Below, in pieces: positions 18,265 to 27,419 of a DNA stretch of 64,000 nucleotides; within the stretch, counting starts at the first letter, position 1, and each line of letters starts with the position of its first letter. The stretch spans positions 124,001-188,000 of the forward strand of contig NZ_QPMM01000002.1 of assembly GCF_003419895.1 (NCBI RefSeq). The letters are read 5' to 3'. Source of the DNA: Chitinophaga silvatica. Lineage in GTDB: Bacteria; Bacteroidota; Bacteroidia; Chitinophagales; Chitinophagaceae. The notes beneath the pieces are model-generated. The model saw nothing but the letters and a program-made list of their open reading frames with translations. It made no database searches and was not told the origin of the DNA. The position numbers were made by a program, and so were the translations under genes.

Positions 18265-19095
18265 ATGCGGAAATTTCTATTGTACATCAGTGTACTTGCG
18301 CTTATCGTATCTACTTCCTGTAACACAGAACTTAGGAGGATAGAGAGAAGCAATAACTTCGAAAAGAAGTTGGCCTATGCCGATAAGTTGTATCAGAAGA
18401 AAAAATACAATACTGCGCAAACACTCTACAGTGACCTTTTACAGGTTTATAAAGGAACTGATAAGTTTGAAGCACTGTACTACAATTACGCATATTGCTC
18501 TTATTACGTTAAAGATTATGTTCAGGCAGCTTTTCACTTTAAAAACTACCTCGAAATTTTCCCTAACAGCCCAAGAGCGCTTGAGATAGATTACATGCAG
18601 GCTTATTGCTATTACAAACAATCACCTAAGGTTACGCTCGATCAAACAAATACCATGAAGGCCATTGCTGCCATGCAAACCTTCGTTAACAACTACCCAA
18701 CAGCCGATAAAGTGCCCGAAGCAAACCTGGTAATCGAACTCTGCAGAAAGAAACTCGAACAAAAAGAGTTCAACGCAGCCGAACTCTACTATAACCTCGG
18801 TTATTATAAAGCCGCTGGTATCGCTTTCAAAAACCTGATGCGCAATTATCCGGATTCAGATAAAAGCGACGGGTATAAAATAAAAGTTATCAGAGCTTAT
18901 TTTAACTACGCTAAAAACAGCATCCCCGACAGACAAAAAGAAAGGTATGCTACCGTTTTAGAAGAATATCTGGACTTCGCCGATCACTATCCTAATAGTA
19001 AATTGAAGCCAGAAGCTGAAAAATTGTATAACTTAGCACAAAACAATATAAAATCACTGGATAATGAGCAAACTAAAGCGCAGTCTAACCAGTAG
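18265..19095 (+). CDS. bamD: Outer membrane assembly lipoprotein BamD
   Basis: TPR lipoprotein of the BAM complex, which inserts beta-barrel proteins into the outer membrane. The ATG at 18265 begins a lipoprotein signal, MRKFLLYISVLALIVSTSC, with the acylated Cys at residue 19; the longer frame from 18190 would bury this signal and is rejected. Several TPR units follow, e.g. ADKLYQKKKYNTAQTLYSDLLQ and YYNYAYCSYYVKDYVQAAFHFKNYLEIFPNS. Length 276 aa is normal. The end overlaps rpoZ by 32 nt. Confidence 0.93.
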   Translation: MRKFLLYISVLALIVSTSCNTELRRIERSNNFEKKLAYADKLYQKKKYNTAQTLYSDLLQVYKGTDKFEALYYNYAYCSYYVKDYVQAAFHFKNYLEIFPNSPRALEIDYMQAYCYYKQSPKVTLDQTNTMKAIAAMQTFVNNYPTADKVPEANLVIELCRKKLEQKEFNAAELYYNLGYYKAAGIAFKNLMRNYPDSDKSDGYKIKVIRAYFNYAKNSIPDRQKERYATVLEEYLDFADHYPNSKLKPEAEKLYNLAQNNIKSLDNEQTKAQSNQ

Positions 19096-19405
19096 CCTTA
19101 ATCCATGGGTAGAAACTAAAAATACTACCGATATTAAGAACAGAACTGGTAATTTATATGAATCTATTGCCGTGATTGCGAAACGCGCCAATCAGATCAA
19201 TATCTCCGTGAAAGAGGAGCTCCATTCCAAACTGGAAGAGTTTGCCAGCCATACTGACAACCTCGAGGAAGTGCACGAGAACAAGGAGCAGATCGAAATT
19301 TCTCGTTTCTACGAAAGAATGGCTAATCCAGCTATTCAGGCAACTCAGGAATTCCTGGACAATAAAATTTATTTCCGTAAGAACGACGACGATTTATTTA
19401 GCTAA
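19064..19405 (+). CDS. rpoZ: DNA-directed RNA polymerase omega subunit (Bacteroidetes type)
   Basis: Small RNA polymerase subunit that assists assembly and stability of the beta' subunit. The core NLYESIAVIAKRANQI, followed by EEFASHTDNLEEV and EQIEISRFYERM, is characteristic of the divergent Bacteroidetes omega. Length is 113 aa. The ATG lies inside the end of bamD, giving an overlap of 32 nt; no other suitable start lies before the conserved core. A terminator-like hairpin follows at 19465-19494. Confidence 0.92.
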   Translation: MSKLKRSLTSSLNPWVETKNTTDIKNRTGNLYESIAVIAKRANQINISVKEELHSKLEEFASHTDNLEEVHENKEQIEISRFYERMANPAIQATQEFLDNKIYFRKNDDDLFS

Positions 19406-19464
19406 TCTACTCGCATAATTTTGCAAGCCTCGTCTTGCAAACGGTAAAAAATATTAATTTCATG

Positions 19465-19494
19465 GCGGCAGAATAATATTTCTGCCGCTTTTTT
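19465..19494 (+). terminator. Rho-independent terminator after rpoZ
   Basis: GCGGCAGAA (19465-19473) pairs perfectly with TTCTGCCGC (19480-19488) across a 6-nt loop and is followed by TTTTTT. It ends the bamD-rpoZ unit just before coaBC. Confidence 0.85.
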
Positions 19495-19502
19495 ATTGTC
19501 AA

Positions 19503-20720
19503 ATGGCTAATTCCAATATCTTACAGGACAAAAAAATACTTTTAGGCGTTTCCGGAAGTATTGCTGCTTATAAAGCCGCTACCCTCGTACGTTTGCTCAT
19601 TAAAGCCGGCGCCCAGGTAAAGGTAATCATGACCCAAAGTGCCGCTTCATTCATTACTCCGCTCACCCTCGCTACCCTCTCTAAAAATGAGGTAATGGTG
19701 AACATCAGTGACCACAACAGCTGGAATAACCATGTAGAATTGGGCAGATGGGCCGATGTAATGATCATTGCTCCTGCTTCTGCCAATACCATCGCTAAAA
19801 TGGCCAATGGCCTCTGTGATAATCTCCTGATGGCTGCCTATCTCTCCGCTACCTGCCCCGTTATGTTTGCCCCGGCAATGGACGAGGATATGTGGTACCA
19901 CCCCGCCACCAAAGCCAATGTGGATAAGTTATGGTCTTACGGCCATCAGCAAATCCCCGTTGCCACCGGTGAACTGGCGTCCGGACTCTTTGGTGAAGGC
20001 AGGATGGCCGAACCGGAAGAAATAGTGAATTGGTTATCGCAACATTTTACAGGAACTACCATCGATCGGCCACTTACCGGTAAAATGGCTATAGTAACCG
20101 CCGGCCCAACCATCGAACATATAGACCCAGTGCGTTATATCACCAACCATTCCAGTGGAAAAATGGGTATTGCCATTGCTGCTGCCCTGGCTGATGCAGG
20201 TGCTAACGTGAATCTGGTACTGGGCCCAACCAGCCAGGTATCCAATCATCCCGGAGTTACTACCCTTCCTGTGCAAACCGCCCAGGAAATGTTTGAAAAA
20301 GTAACTTCCCTCTACTCAGCCGCCAACCTGGTTGTTGCCGCTGCCGCTGTTGCCGATTACAGACCAGTAAATATTGCGGATAAAAAAATCAAAAAAGGGC
20401 AGGCGCAACTCCACATCGACCTTGAAAAAACACCGGATATCCTGAAATATCTCGGCGAACATAAAGTACATCAACTCCTGATTGGCTTCTCTCTCGAAAC
20501 TGATAATGAAAGAGAGTATGCACTGAAGAAGTTAAATGATAAGCACCTCGATATGATTGTAATGAATTCTTTGGCTGATGCAGGTGCCGGATTTAATTAT
20601 GATACCAACAAAGTAACCCTGTTCGGTAAAAACGGTATGGAACGCAGCCTGCCGCTTAAATCCAAACTTGAAGTTGCTAAAGACATCGTTTCCGCTATAA
20701 TTGAATTGCAACATGCATAA
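19503..20720 (+). CDS. coaBC: Bifunctional phosphopantothenoylcysteine decarboxylase/phosphopantothenate--cysteine ligase
   Basis: Fused coenzyme A biosynthesis enzyme. The N-terminal CoaC half (about residues 1-185) is an FMN flavoprotein with GVSGSIAAYKA, the NHVELGRWAD catalytic His region, PASANTIAKMANG and APAMDEDMW. The C-terminal CoaB half starts near residue 190 with TAGPTIEHIDPVRYITNHSSGKMG and condenses cysteine with 4'-phosphopantothenate. Length 405 aa is normal. Its stop overlaps the porD ATG by 8 nt (ATGCATAA), so the genes are probably coupled. Confidence 0.96.
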   Translation: MANSNILQDKKILLGVSGSIAAYKAATLVRLLIKAGAQVKVIMTQSAASFITPLTLATLSKNEVMVNISDHNSWNNHVELGRWADVMIIAPASANTIAKMANGLCDNLLMAAYLSATCPVMFAPAMDEDMWYHPATKANVDKLWSYGHQQIPVATGELASGLFGEGRMAEPEEIVNWLSQHFTGTTIDRPLTGKMAIVTAGPTIEHIDPVRYITNHSSGKMGIAIAAALADAGANVNLVLGPTSQVSNHPGVTTLPVQTAQEMFEKVTSLYSAANLVVAAAAVADYRPVNIADKKIKKGQAQLHIDLEKTPDILKYLGEHKVHQLLIGFSLETDNEREYALKKLNDKHLDMIVMNSLADAGAGFNYDTNKVTLFGKNGMERSLPLKSKLEVAKDIVSAIIELQHA

Positions 20721-21636
20721 ACGCTTCCAGTTCTTCGCATTATTGACAGTACTTGCCTGCTACTGTCAGTTTACCCAGGCTCAGGAAATCAGAGCCAATG
20801 TTTCGGTTATCGCCAATCAGGTGCAAGGGGTCGACAGGCGGGTGTTTACTTCTCTCCAGAATTCCATAAAGGAGTTTCTGAATAACCGACATTGGGCAAA
20901 AGATGCCTTTACGCAGGGCGAAAGAATTGAATGTAGCTTTCTGCTGAATATTACCGGTTCCAGTGGAGGAGATGTATATAAGGCAAATCTGACAATTCAT
21001 GCTACCAGACCCGTTTTTAACAGTAGCTATGTAACCAGTTTACTGAATATCCAGGATAATAATGTGGCTTTCAAATATACAGAATTCCAGCAACTCGAAT
21101 TCAGCGATACCAGAGTTGCCGGGAATGATCCGATGGCCGCCAACTTAACCGCTATACTGGCCTATTATGTAAATATTATTTTAGGACTGGATTACGATTC
21201 GTTTTCACCAAGAGGGGGGGATGAATATTTTAAGAAAGCCTTGAATATTGTTAATAATGCTCCTGATGGCAAAGACGTTACTGGCTGGAAAGCTTTTGAA
21301 GGTAACCGTAACCGCTATTGGCTTCAGGATAATTTACTCAGTGCAAAATTCCTGCAATTCCATGATGTGATGTATCAATATCACCGTCAGGGGTTAGATT
21401 TGATGTATGATGATGTAAACAAGGGTAGGGCATCTGTATTAAATTGCATTAATATGCTTTATTCTATTCATCAGAATATTCCTAACTCTATGCTAATGCA
21501 GGTGTTTTTTAGTGCAAAAGCTGATGAGTTGCAAAAGCTGTTTTCAAAGGCAATGCCTCAGGAAAAAAGCAGGGCTGCAGAGCTACTGGCGCAAATGGAT
21601 ATTCCTAATGCCCAGAAATATCAACAGATGAAGTAA
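20713..21636 (+). CDS. porD: Type IX secretion protein PorD (DUF4835)
   Basis: Member of the DUF4835 family, now named PorD and linked to type IX secretion and gliding in Bacteroidetes; its biochemical role is not settled. The ATG at 20713 gives a signal peptide, MHKRFQFFALLTVLACYCQFTQA, cleaved before QEIRANV, so the protein is exported. DUF4835 features include EIRANVSV near the start, a middle GLDYDSFSPRGGDEYFKKA and a late IPNSMLMQVFFSAKADELQKLF. Length is 307 aa. The coaBC-porD order is common in the phylum. Confidence 0.85.
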   Translation: MHKRFQFFALLTVLACYCQFTQAQEIRANVSVIANQVQGVDRRVFTSLQNSIKEFLNNRHWAKDAFTQGERIECSFLLNITGSSGGDVYKANLTIHATRPVFNSSYVTSLLNIQDNNVAFKYTEFQQLEFSDTRVAGNDPMAANLTAILAYYVNIILGLDYDSFSPRGGDEYFKKALNIVNNAPDGKDVTGWKAFEGNRNRYWLQDNLLSAKFLQFHDVMYQYHRQGLDLMYDDVNKGRASVLNCINMLYSIHQNIPNSMLMQVFFSAKADELQKLFSKAMPQEKSRAAELLAQMDIPNAQKYQQMK

Positions 21637-21644
21637 ACGGTATA

Positions 21645-22130
21645 ATGAAGAATATATTGAAATATGCCTCCGTGGCATTGCTAGGATTACTTTTATTCGC
21701 GTGTGGCGATGGTGAAAACGTGCCAAGACAATATTTGTCGAAAAAGGAAATGAGTGGTATTTTAAGAGATATGGCCATTGCAGATGCTTATAGCAATGAG
21801 CAGATGATGAGTACCTTTCACACATTCAGCGATTCGCTCCGTCAGAATACTTTAAAAGTCTATTACAAGCAGATACTCGATCTGCATAAGGTAACTGTAC
21901 CCGAATTTATGACCAGTTACAGATACTATGAATCGCATCCCGACAGATTAAAAGAAGTATTGCAGATGGTGCAGGACGATATTACTGCCAGAAAAGATAA
22001 GTTGGGTAGCCTGGCAGATGAAAATGCACCAGTAAGATTCCGAATCAAAAACATGGTTCCTATTGCAGATAGTTTAATCCTATTGCCGAAAACTGATACC
22101 GTAATTCCATTTATAAAAAGGCATCCCTAA
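21645..22130 (+). CDS. DUF4296-like lipoprotein
   Basis: 161-aa predicted lipoprotein. The signal MKNILKYASVALLGLLLFAC has a lipobox (LFAC) with Cys at residue 20, so it is probably anchored in a membrane facing the periplasm. The region LSKKEMSGILRDMAIADAYSNEQM and VTVPEFMTSYRYYESHPDRLKEVLQMV resembles DUF4296, a Bacteroidetes-only family of unknown function often found near this locus. It starts 8 bp after porD and is likely in the same transcript. Confidence 0.75.
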   Translation: MKNILKYASVALLGLLLFACGDGENVPRQYLSKKEMSGILRDMAIADAYSNEQMMSTFHTFSDSLRQNTLKVYYKQILDLHKVTVPEFMTSYRYYESHPDRLKEVLQMVQDDITARKDKLGSLADENAPVRFRIKNMVPIADSLILLPKTDTVIPFIKRHP

Positions 22131-22148
22131 TTATTAAAACACCAAAAC

Positions 22149-22841
22149 ATGAACAAAGTAGTATCAAATGCCGATGATGCCATACATGATATACAGGATA
22201 ATGCAACGCTGATGCTGGGAGGATTTGGTTTATGTGGCATTCCTGAAAATTGTATTGCCGCTTTGGTAAGAAAAGGAATCAGAAACCTCACCTGCATTTC
22301 CAATAATGCAGGAGTAGATGATTTTGGTTTGGGCTTGTTATTGAAAACAAGACAGATCAGGAAAATGATGTCGTCCTATGTCGGCGAAAATGCAGAATTT
22401 GAACGTCAGTTATTGGCGGGAGAGTTAGAGGTAGATTTAATTCCACAAGGTACATTAGCTACCCGTATTCAAATGGCAGGAATGGGGATTCCGGCATTTT
22501 TTACTCCGGCTGGTTATGGTACGGAAGTGGCTGAAGGAAAAGAAGTGCGGGTATTTGATGGCAAGCCGCATCTGATGGAACTTGCCCTGCATGCAGATTT
22601 TGCAATCGTAAAAGCCTGGAAAGGTGATACTATGGGAAATCTGGTGTTTCGTAAAACCACCCGGAATTTTAGCACATCAATGGCAAGAGCCGGGCAAATT
22701 ACTATTGCTGAAGTAGAAGAATTAGTACAACCAGGAGAGTTAGACCCAGACAATATCCACGTTCCGGGCATCTATGTACACCGAATTTTTAAGGGTAGTA
22801 ATTATGAAAAACGAATTGAGCGCAGAACCGTTAAAATCTAA
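22149..22841 (+). CDS. scoA: 3-oxoacid CoA-transferase subunit A
   Basis: Subunit A of a family I CoA transferase (succinyl-CoA:3-ketoacid type), which moves CoA between succinyl-CoA and acetoacetate or a related acid. The CoA-binding loop [16 protein letters not shown] lies near residues 22-37, and [10 protein letters not shown] and [13 protein letters not shown] match SCOT alpha. Length 230 aa is normal. The subunit B gene follows after 36 bp; together they form the active heteromer. Substrate preference cannot be read from sequence alone. Confidence 0.93.
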   Translation: MNKVVSNADDAIHDIQDNATLMLGGFGLCGIPENCIAALVRKGIRNLTCISNNAGVDDFGLGLLLKTRQIRKMMSSYVGENAEFERQLLAGELEVDLIPQGTLATRIQMAGMGIPAFFTPAGYGTEVAEGKEVRVFDGKPHLMELALHADFAIVKAWKGDTMGNLVFRKTTRNFSTSMARAGQITIAEVEELVQPGELDPDNIHVPGIYVHRIFKGSNYEKRIERRTVKI

Positions 22842-22877
22842 CCTCAATTACTTCCTCACTCTCAAATCTGTAATGTT

Positions 22878-23534
22878 ATGCCTTTAGATAAATTTGGCAT
22901 CGCCAAAAGAATTGCTCAGGAATTAAAAGACGGAATGTACGTAAACCTGGGTATCGGAATTCCTACATTGGTTTCCAATTATATCCCTGCAGGTGTGTCT
23001 ATCATGCTGCAATCTGAAAATGGTATTTTAGGCATGGGGCCTTATCCAGCCGATGCGGAAGTAGATCCCGATCTGATTAATGCTGGAAAAGAAACAGTTA
23101 CCATATTACCTGGCGGAAGCTTTTTTGATTCATCTGAAAGTTTCGGGATGATTCGTGCAGGAAAAGTGGATCTGACTGTATTAGGAGCAATGGAAGTCTC
23201 TGATAATGGTGATATCGCCAACTGGAAGATTCCTGGAAAAATGGTTAAGGGAATGGGTGGTGCAATGGACCTCGTTGCATCTGCAAGAAATATCATAGTT
23301 GCTATGATGCATACAAATCCTAAAGGGGAAAGTAAATTGTTGCCTGCATGTACTTTGCCATTAACCGGAGTTAACTGTGTGAAAAAAATAGTAACCGAAT
23401 TAGCTGTATTGGATGTTACTCCAGATGGTTTTAAACTGATTGAAAGAGCTCCTGGTATCAGCGTAGAGGAAATTCAGGCCAAAACCGCTGGCCGACTTAT
23501 CGTGGAAGGCGATATTCCGGAAATGAAAATCTGA
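22878..23534 (+). CDS. scoB: 3-oxoacid CoA-transferase subunit B
   Basis: Subunit B of the CoA transferase. [19 protein letters not shown] is followed by [13 protein letters not shown], in which the Glu of SENG is the catalytic residue that forms the glutamyl-CoA thioester. [31 protein letters not shown] is also typical. Length 218 aa is normal. A strong terminator follows at 23566, ending the transcript. Confidence 0.94.
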   Translation: MPLDKFGIAKRIAQELKDGMYVNLGIGIPTLVSNYIPAGVSIMLQSENGILGMGPYPADAEVDPDLINAGKETVTILPGGSFFDSSESFGMIRAGKVDLTVLGAMEVSDNGDIANWKIPGKMVKGMGGAMDLVASARNIIVAMMHTNPKGESKLLPACTLPLTGVNCVKKIVTELAVLDVTPDGFKLIERAPGISVEEIQAKTAGRLIVEGDIPEMKI

Positions 23535-23565
23535 TAACCTAGATAATTACGTTTTTAATATAGCG

Positions 23566-23610
23566 TGCCCTGCTTTTCTTTACCAGAGAGGCAGGGCATC
23601 TTTCTTTTTA
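23566..23610 (+). terminator. Terminator after scoB
   Basis: TGCCCTGC (23566-23573) pairs with GCAGGGCA (23591-23598), followed by a T-rich tail. Confidence 0.8.
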
Positions 23611-23714
23611 AGAAAAAACCATTTATACTTGGTAAATAATTTAAATGTTTATATCCTTGCGCCCTAACGTTGATCCCCGAACGTTATTTATTCCTAACCG
23701 ATTTAAAAGTAACT

Positions 23715-25085
23715 ATGAAAAGGATTTTTACGAGCCTACTTCTGTCGTGCTGTGCTATGTATGTTCATGCCCAGGATTTGGCAGGTTTCCGTACCAGTAA
23801 TTATGCGGGTGTAAACAGTGTATATTTCAACCCGGCCAATATTGCTAACAGTCCTTATCGTTTTGATGTCAACATTCTTGGAATCAATGCAGGTGTTGGC
23901 AACAATCAGATAAAGTTTAAATTGAATGATGCTGGTAACACTTTTAACGGAGACACAATCAAGAACCAGCTATTTGGCCAGAGTAAAGGGCTTACAAAAG
24001 CATTGGTAAACTTAAGTGTCTTTACTCCTTCTGTAATGTTTAATGTGGCTAAGTTCTCATTTGCAGTTACTACCCGGGTAAGAAGCACAGTGAATGTTAC
24101 CAACCTGGATGGGAAGCTGGCAGATAGAGTAGTAAACGATCTTTCAGATAATACCAACCTGCCTTATACTATTGCCTCCAACGATAACATGGGTATAGCC
24201 GTGAACGTATGGGCTGAGTACGGAGGTACAGTTGCCCGTGAGATACTGGCAGTTGGTCCTCACCACCTGAGAGCTGGTATTACTTTAAAATACCTTGCAG
24301 GTGCGGGTAATGGGTCTATTAACATTGATAAGCTGCATGCAACCATGAATGTAGATGAAGGAAAACAGGATGCTTATCTTACTAATGCAAAAGGTGCTAT
24401 TGGTATGAATTTCTCTGGTTTTAATGTATCTGATTTTAATGGAACTGAACTGGCTGAATTCAAAGGTCATGGTTTCGGAGCGGATTTAGGTCTGGTATAT
24501 GAATACCGCCCTGGCACCAGTGGTAAATATAAATATCGCTTTGGTTTATCATTGGTAGATGCAGGTAAGATCAAATACGAGCGCGATGTAACCCGTAGCG
24601 GAACTTTCGCTATCAATATTCCTGCAGGTCAGCAATTCTCTCTGAAAAACCTGGATGGTGTAGATTTGGATAATTATAAATCAACGCTCTCAGGTTATCC
24701 TCAATATTTTACGCCGGTTGATGATAAAAGCTCTTACTCTGTAAGTATGCCTACTTCATTAAGAGTAGATGGTGACTATCATATCCTGAACGGATTGTAT
24801 GTAAACCTGGATGCTCAGTTGGCGCTAACCAACGGAAAGAATAAAGCATACAACGTTCAGTATTTTAGCGGATTTAGCGTTACACCTCGTTATGAGAACA
24901 GAATCTTCAGTGCATTTTTGCCAATATCATATAACGAGTTGACTAAATTCACCGCTGGAGCCAGCTTCAGAGTGGGTCCTTTCTTCATTGGATCAGGTAG
25001 TATTTTGAGTGCCTTAATGGGATCTTCACATCAATTGGATGGGTTTATTGGTTTCCATGCCGGCGGACTGAAAAAGCATAAATAA
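23715..25085 (+). CDS. DUF5723-like outer-membrane protein
   Basis: Exported protein of unknown function. The ATG at 23715 gives the signal peptide MKRIFTSLLLSCCAMYVHA before QDLAGFR; an upstream non-ATG start at 23670 would add 15 residues before it. The mature start, with NYAGVNSVYFNPANIANSPYRFDVN, resembles the DUF5723 family. Alternating polar and hydrophobic strands ending in aromatic residues (TPRYENRIFSAFLPISYNEL) and a final Gly-rich strand region suggest an outer-membrane beta-barrel. Length 456 aa. It stands alone between two terminators. Function is not known. Confidence 0.65.
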   Translation: MKRIFTSLLLSCCAMYVHAQDLAGFRTSNYAGVNSVYFNPANIANSPYRFDVNILGINAGVGNNQIKFKLNDAGNTFNGDTIKNQLFGQSKGLTKALVNLSVFTPSVMFNVAKFSFAVTTRVRSTVNVTNLDGKLADRVVNDLSDNTNLPYTIASNDNMGIAVNVWAEYGGTVAREILAVGPHHLRAGITLKYLAGAGNGSINIDKLHATMNVDEGKQDAYLTNAKGAIGMNFSGFNVSDFNGTELAEFKGHGFGADLGLVYEYRPGTSGKYKYRFGLSLVDAGKIKYERDVTRSGTFAINIPAGQQFSLKNLDGVDLDNYKSTLSGYPQYFTPVDDKSSYSVSMPTSLRVDGDYHILNGLYVNLDAQLALTNGKNKAYNVQYFSGFSVTPRYENRIFSAFLPISYNELTKFTAGASFRVGPFFIGSGSILSALMGSSHQLDGFIGFHAGGLKKHK

Positions 25086-25114
25086 TTAACTTAACATTTG
25101 CAGTTGCAAATGCA

Positions 25115-25150
25115 AGAGGCATAAGGAGTTATCCTTATGCCTCTTCTGCT
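25115..25150 (+). terminator. Terminator after the DUF5723-like gene
   Basis: A 13-bp perfect stem, AGAGGCATAAGGA (25115-25127) with TCCTTATGCCTCT (25132-25144), has a GTTA loop and is followed by a pyrimidine-rich stretch. Confidence 0.8.
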
Positions 25151-25189
25151 TTCCTTGCCTCTTTGTGATAAATTTGGTAACTTGTAGAG

Positions 25190-26050
25190 TTGATAAAATT
25201 GTTTGAGGTGCAAGTTGGATTTCTTTGTTATAATGGTAAATATATTCCTGCAGCTGACCCTATTTTTACTGCAGACAACCGTTCATTCAGGTATGGTGAC
25301 GGCTTCTTTGAAACCTTAAAAGTTTACCAGGGTCAGGTATTGTTGGCAGATCTTCATTTTGAAAGATTATTGGCCACAATGCATTTGTTGCATTTTGATA
25401 TACCGCCGTCCTTCACTAAAGAGTTTTTTGTCAGACAAATAATAGAGCTCTGCAATAAAAATAACTTTACCGATCTCGCAAGGGTTAGGGTAGCTGTTTT
25501 TCGCTCGGATGGTGGACTGTATGATCCTGTCAATAATCTTCCTAATTATGTAATTCAGTGTTGGGAACTTCCAAAATCTGTTCTTGAATTAAATTCGGAA
25601 GGCTTAATCGTAGATATATTTCCAGATGTTCAAAAGTCGTGTGATAAATTATCTACCATAAAATCAAATAATTGCCTCCCTTATGTAATGGCAGCAATGT
25701 ATGCAAAGGAGAACAGGTTGAACGAAGTTATTTTACTGAATCAATATGGAAGAATTGCGGATAGTACCATTGCTAATGTTTTTATAATTGATAACGGAAA
25801 TGTATATACGCCACCTTCTACGGAAGGAGGAGTATGTGGAGTGATGCGCAAATATTTGCTGAATGCAGATTTTCCGTTTCCTGTTTCAGAGAAGGTATTA
25901 ACAATTGAAGATCTTGAGAAGGCGGATGAAATGTTCTTATCCAACGCGATATACGGAATCCGTTGGGTGAAGCAGTTTCGGGAAACCATTTACGGAAATG
26001 CGAAGGCAACAATTTTACATGAATTACTACACGAGAATATTCTATTTTAA
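25190..26050 (+). CDS. Class IV PLP-dependent aminotransferase
   Basis: Fold-type IV PLP enzyme related to branched-chain aminotransferase (IlvE), D-amino acid transaminase and aminodeoxychorismate lyase (PabC). Family motifs: NRSFRYGDGFFETLKVY near the start, the PLP-binding Lys in STIKSNNCLPYVMA, and GRIADSTIANVFII binding the cofactor phosphate. Which reaction it runs cannot be decided from motifs. No in-frame ATG precedes the conserved region: candidates are TTG at 25190 or 25199 and GTG at 25208, the last giving the more usual N-terminal length. A TAAATTTG -7 element (25169-25176) lies just upstream. Confidence 0.88.
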   Translation: MIKLFEVQVGFLCYNGKYIPAADPIFTADNRSFRYGDGFFETLKVYQGQVLLADLHFERLLATMHLLHFDIPPSFTKEFFVRQIIELCNKNNFTDLARVRVAVFRSDGGLYDPVNNLPNYVIQCWELPKSVLELNSEGLIVDIFPDVQKSCDKLSTIKSNNCLPYVMAAMYAKENRLNEVILLNQYGRIADSTIANVFIIDNGNVYTPPSTEGGVCGVMRKYLLNADFPFPVSEKVLTIEDLEKADEMFLSNAIYGIRWVKQFRETIYGNAKATILHELLHENILF

Positions 26051-26071
26051 TATTTGTTAAACTCCAATTGC

Positions 26072-27379
26072 ATGTCTCAACAAGTGGTTCTTTGCTGGCT
26101 GAGAAGAGATTTACGTCTGGATGATAATGCCGCATTATATCATGCACTGAAATCGGGGTTCCCGGTTGTTCCGGTTTTTGTTTTTGATACTAATATTCTG
26201 AATGATTTAACCGACAAGCATGATCGACGTGTGACCTTTATTTACGAGGTAATTGAAGAATTACAGACCGAATTAATTAAACACAAATCCTCCCTTGATG
26301 TATTTCATGGCACACCGGCCGCTGCTTTTAATCATTGGATTAGTAAATATAAGGTTCATGCAGTTTACACGAATCGCGATTATGAACCTTATGCAACAGA
26401 GCGGGATACTTCAGTTGCCGGGCATCTGAAAGAAAAAGGTGTTGAATTTTTCTCGTATAAGGATCAGGTTATTTTAGATAGAAATGAAGTATTGAAAGAT
26501 AATGGAAATCCATATACCATTTTTACTCCGTATAGCAGACAATGGAACAACAGGCTTACGGCATTTCATCTGAAACAATATCCGGTTAAAAAATATCTGA
26601 ACAAACTTCATCATCAATCTAAAATCTCATTACCATCATTGACGCAATTAGGATTCAAGGAAGGAGAGAAACATTTTCCATCCAAATCATTGAAAGAAAG
26701 TCTTATCAGGCACTACGATAAAACCCGTGATTTTCCCGCAATTAACGGAACATCCAGATTAGGAATACATCTGCGCTTTGGAACAATCAGTATTCGAAAA
26801 TTGATGCAGCATGCATTGGAATGGAACGAAACATATGCGAAGGAGCTGGTATGGAGAGAGTTTTATCAGATGATCATCTGGCATTTTCCGCATGTTGTTA
26901 CCCAATCATTTAAAAAGGAATACGATAAAATTGCCTGGCGTAACAATGAGAAGGAGTTTGAAAGATGGTGTACCGGAACCACAGGTTATCCTATTGTGGA
27001 TGCAGGAATGAGGGAGCTTAACACTACAGGATATATGCATAACAGAGTGCGTATGATCACCGCAAGTTTTCTTACTAAACACTTACTGATCGACTGGCGA
27101 TGGGGAGAAGCATATTTTGCAGAAAAACTATTGGATTATGATTTAGCTGCCAATAATGGAGGTTGGCAATGGGCTGCAGGTTCGGGTTGCGATGCCGCGC
27201 CTTATTTCAGGGTGTTTAATCCAACTTTACAGATGCAGAAATTTGATAAGGATCTGCAATATGTTCGTAAATGGGTGCCGGAATTCGAGAGCCCGGATTA
27301 TCCGCTACCGGTAGTGTCTCATGAGGAAGCAAGAAAACGCGCGTTGGAGGTTTATTCTAAAGCATTGAAACATTCATAG
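26072..27379 (+). CDS. phr: Cryptochrome/photolyase family protein (class I CPD-type photolyase)
   Basis: FAD-dependent enzyme that uses blue light to split pyrimidine dimers. The N-terminal photolyase domain begins VVLCWLRRDLRLDDNAAL. The C-terminal FAD domain has TSRLGIHLRFGTIS, ELVWREFYQMI, the GMRELNTTGYMHNRVRMITASFL helix and NNGGWQWAAGSGCDAAPYFRVFNP, which fits class I CPD photolyases. The ATG at 26072 is preferred over an upstream TTG because the family begins MxxxVVLxWLRRDLR. Length 435 aa is normal. It follows the aminotransferase by 21 bp. Confidence 0.93.
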   Translation: MSQQVVLCWLRRDLRLDDNAALYHALKSGFPVVPVFVFDTNILNDLTDKHDRRVTFIYEVIEELQTELIKHKSSLDVFHGTPAAAFNHWISKYKVHAVYTNRDYEPYATERDTSVAGHLKEKGVEFFSYKDQVILDRNEVLKDNGNPYTIFTPYSRQWNNRLTAFHLKQYPVKKYLNKLHHQSKISLPSLTQLGFKEGEKHFPSKSLKESLIRHYDKTRDFPAINGTSRLGIHLRFGTISIRKLMQHALEWNETYAKELVWREFYQMIIWHFPHVVTQSFKKEYDKIAWRNNEKEFERWCTGTTGYPIVDAGMRELNTTGYMHNRVRMITASFLTKHLLIDWRWGEAYFAEKLLDYDLAANNGGWQWAAGSGCDAAPYFRVFNPTLQMQKFDKDLQYVRKWVPEFESPDYPLPVVSHEEARKRALEVYSKALKHS

Positions 27380-27382
27380 GAA

Positions 27383-27410
27383 AACAAAGCGGATCATGAT
27401 CCGCTTTGTT
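27383..27410. terminator. Perfect 28-bp palindrome between phr and mqnD
   Basis: AACAAAGCGGATCA is followed at once by its exact reverse complement, with centre between 27396 and 27397. It separates convergent genes only 40 bp apart, so a bidirectional terminator is the simplest reading, although the flanking T-runs are short. Confidence 0.7.
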
Positions 27411-27419
27411 ACATATAAG

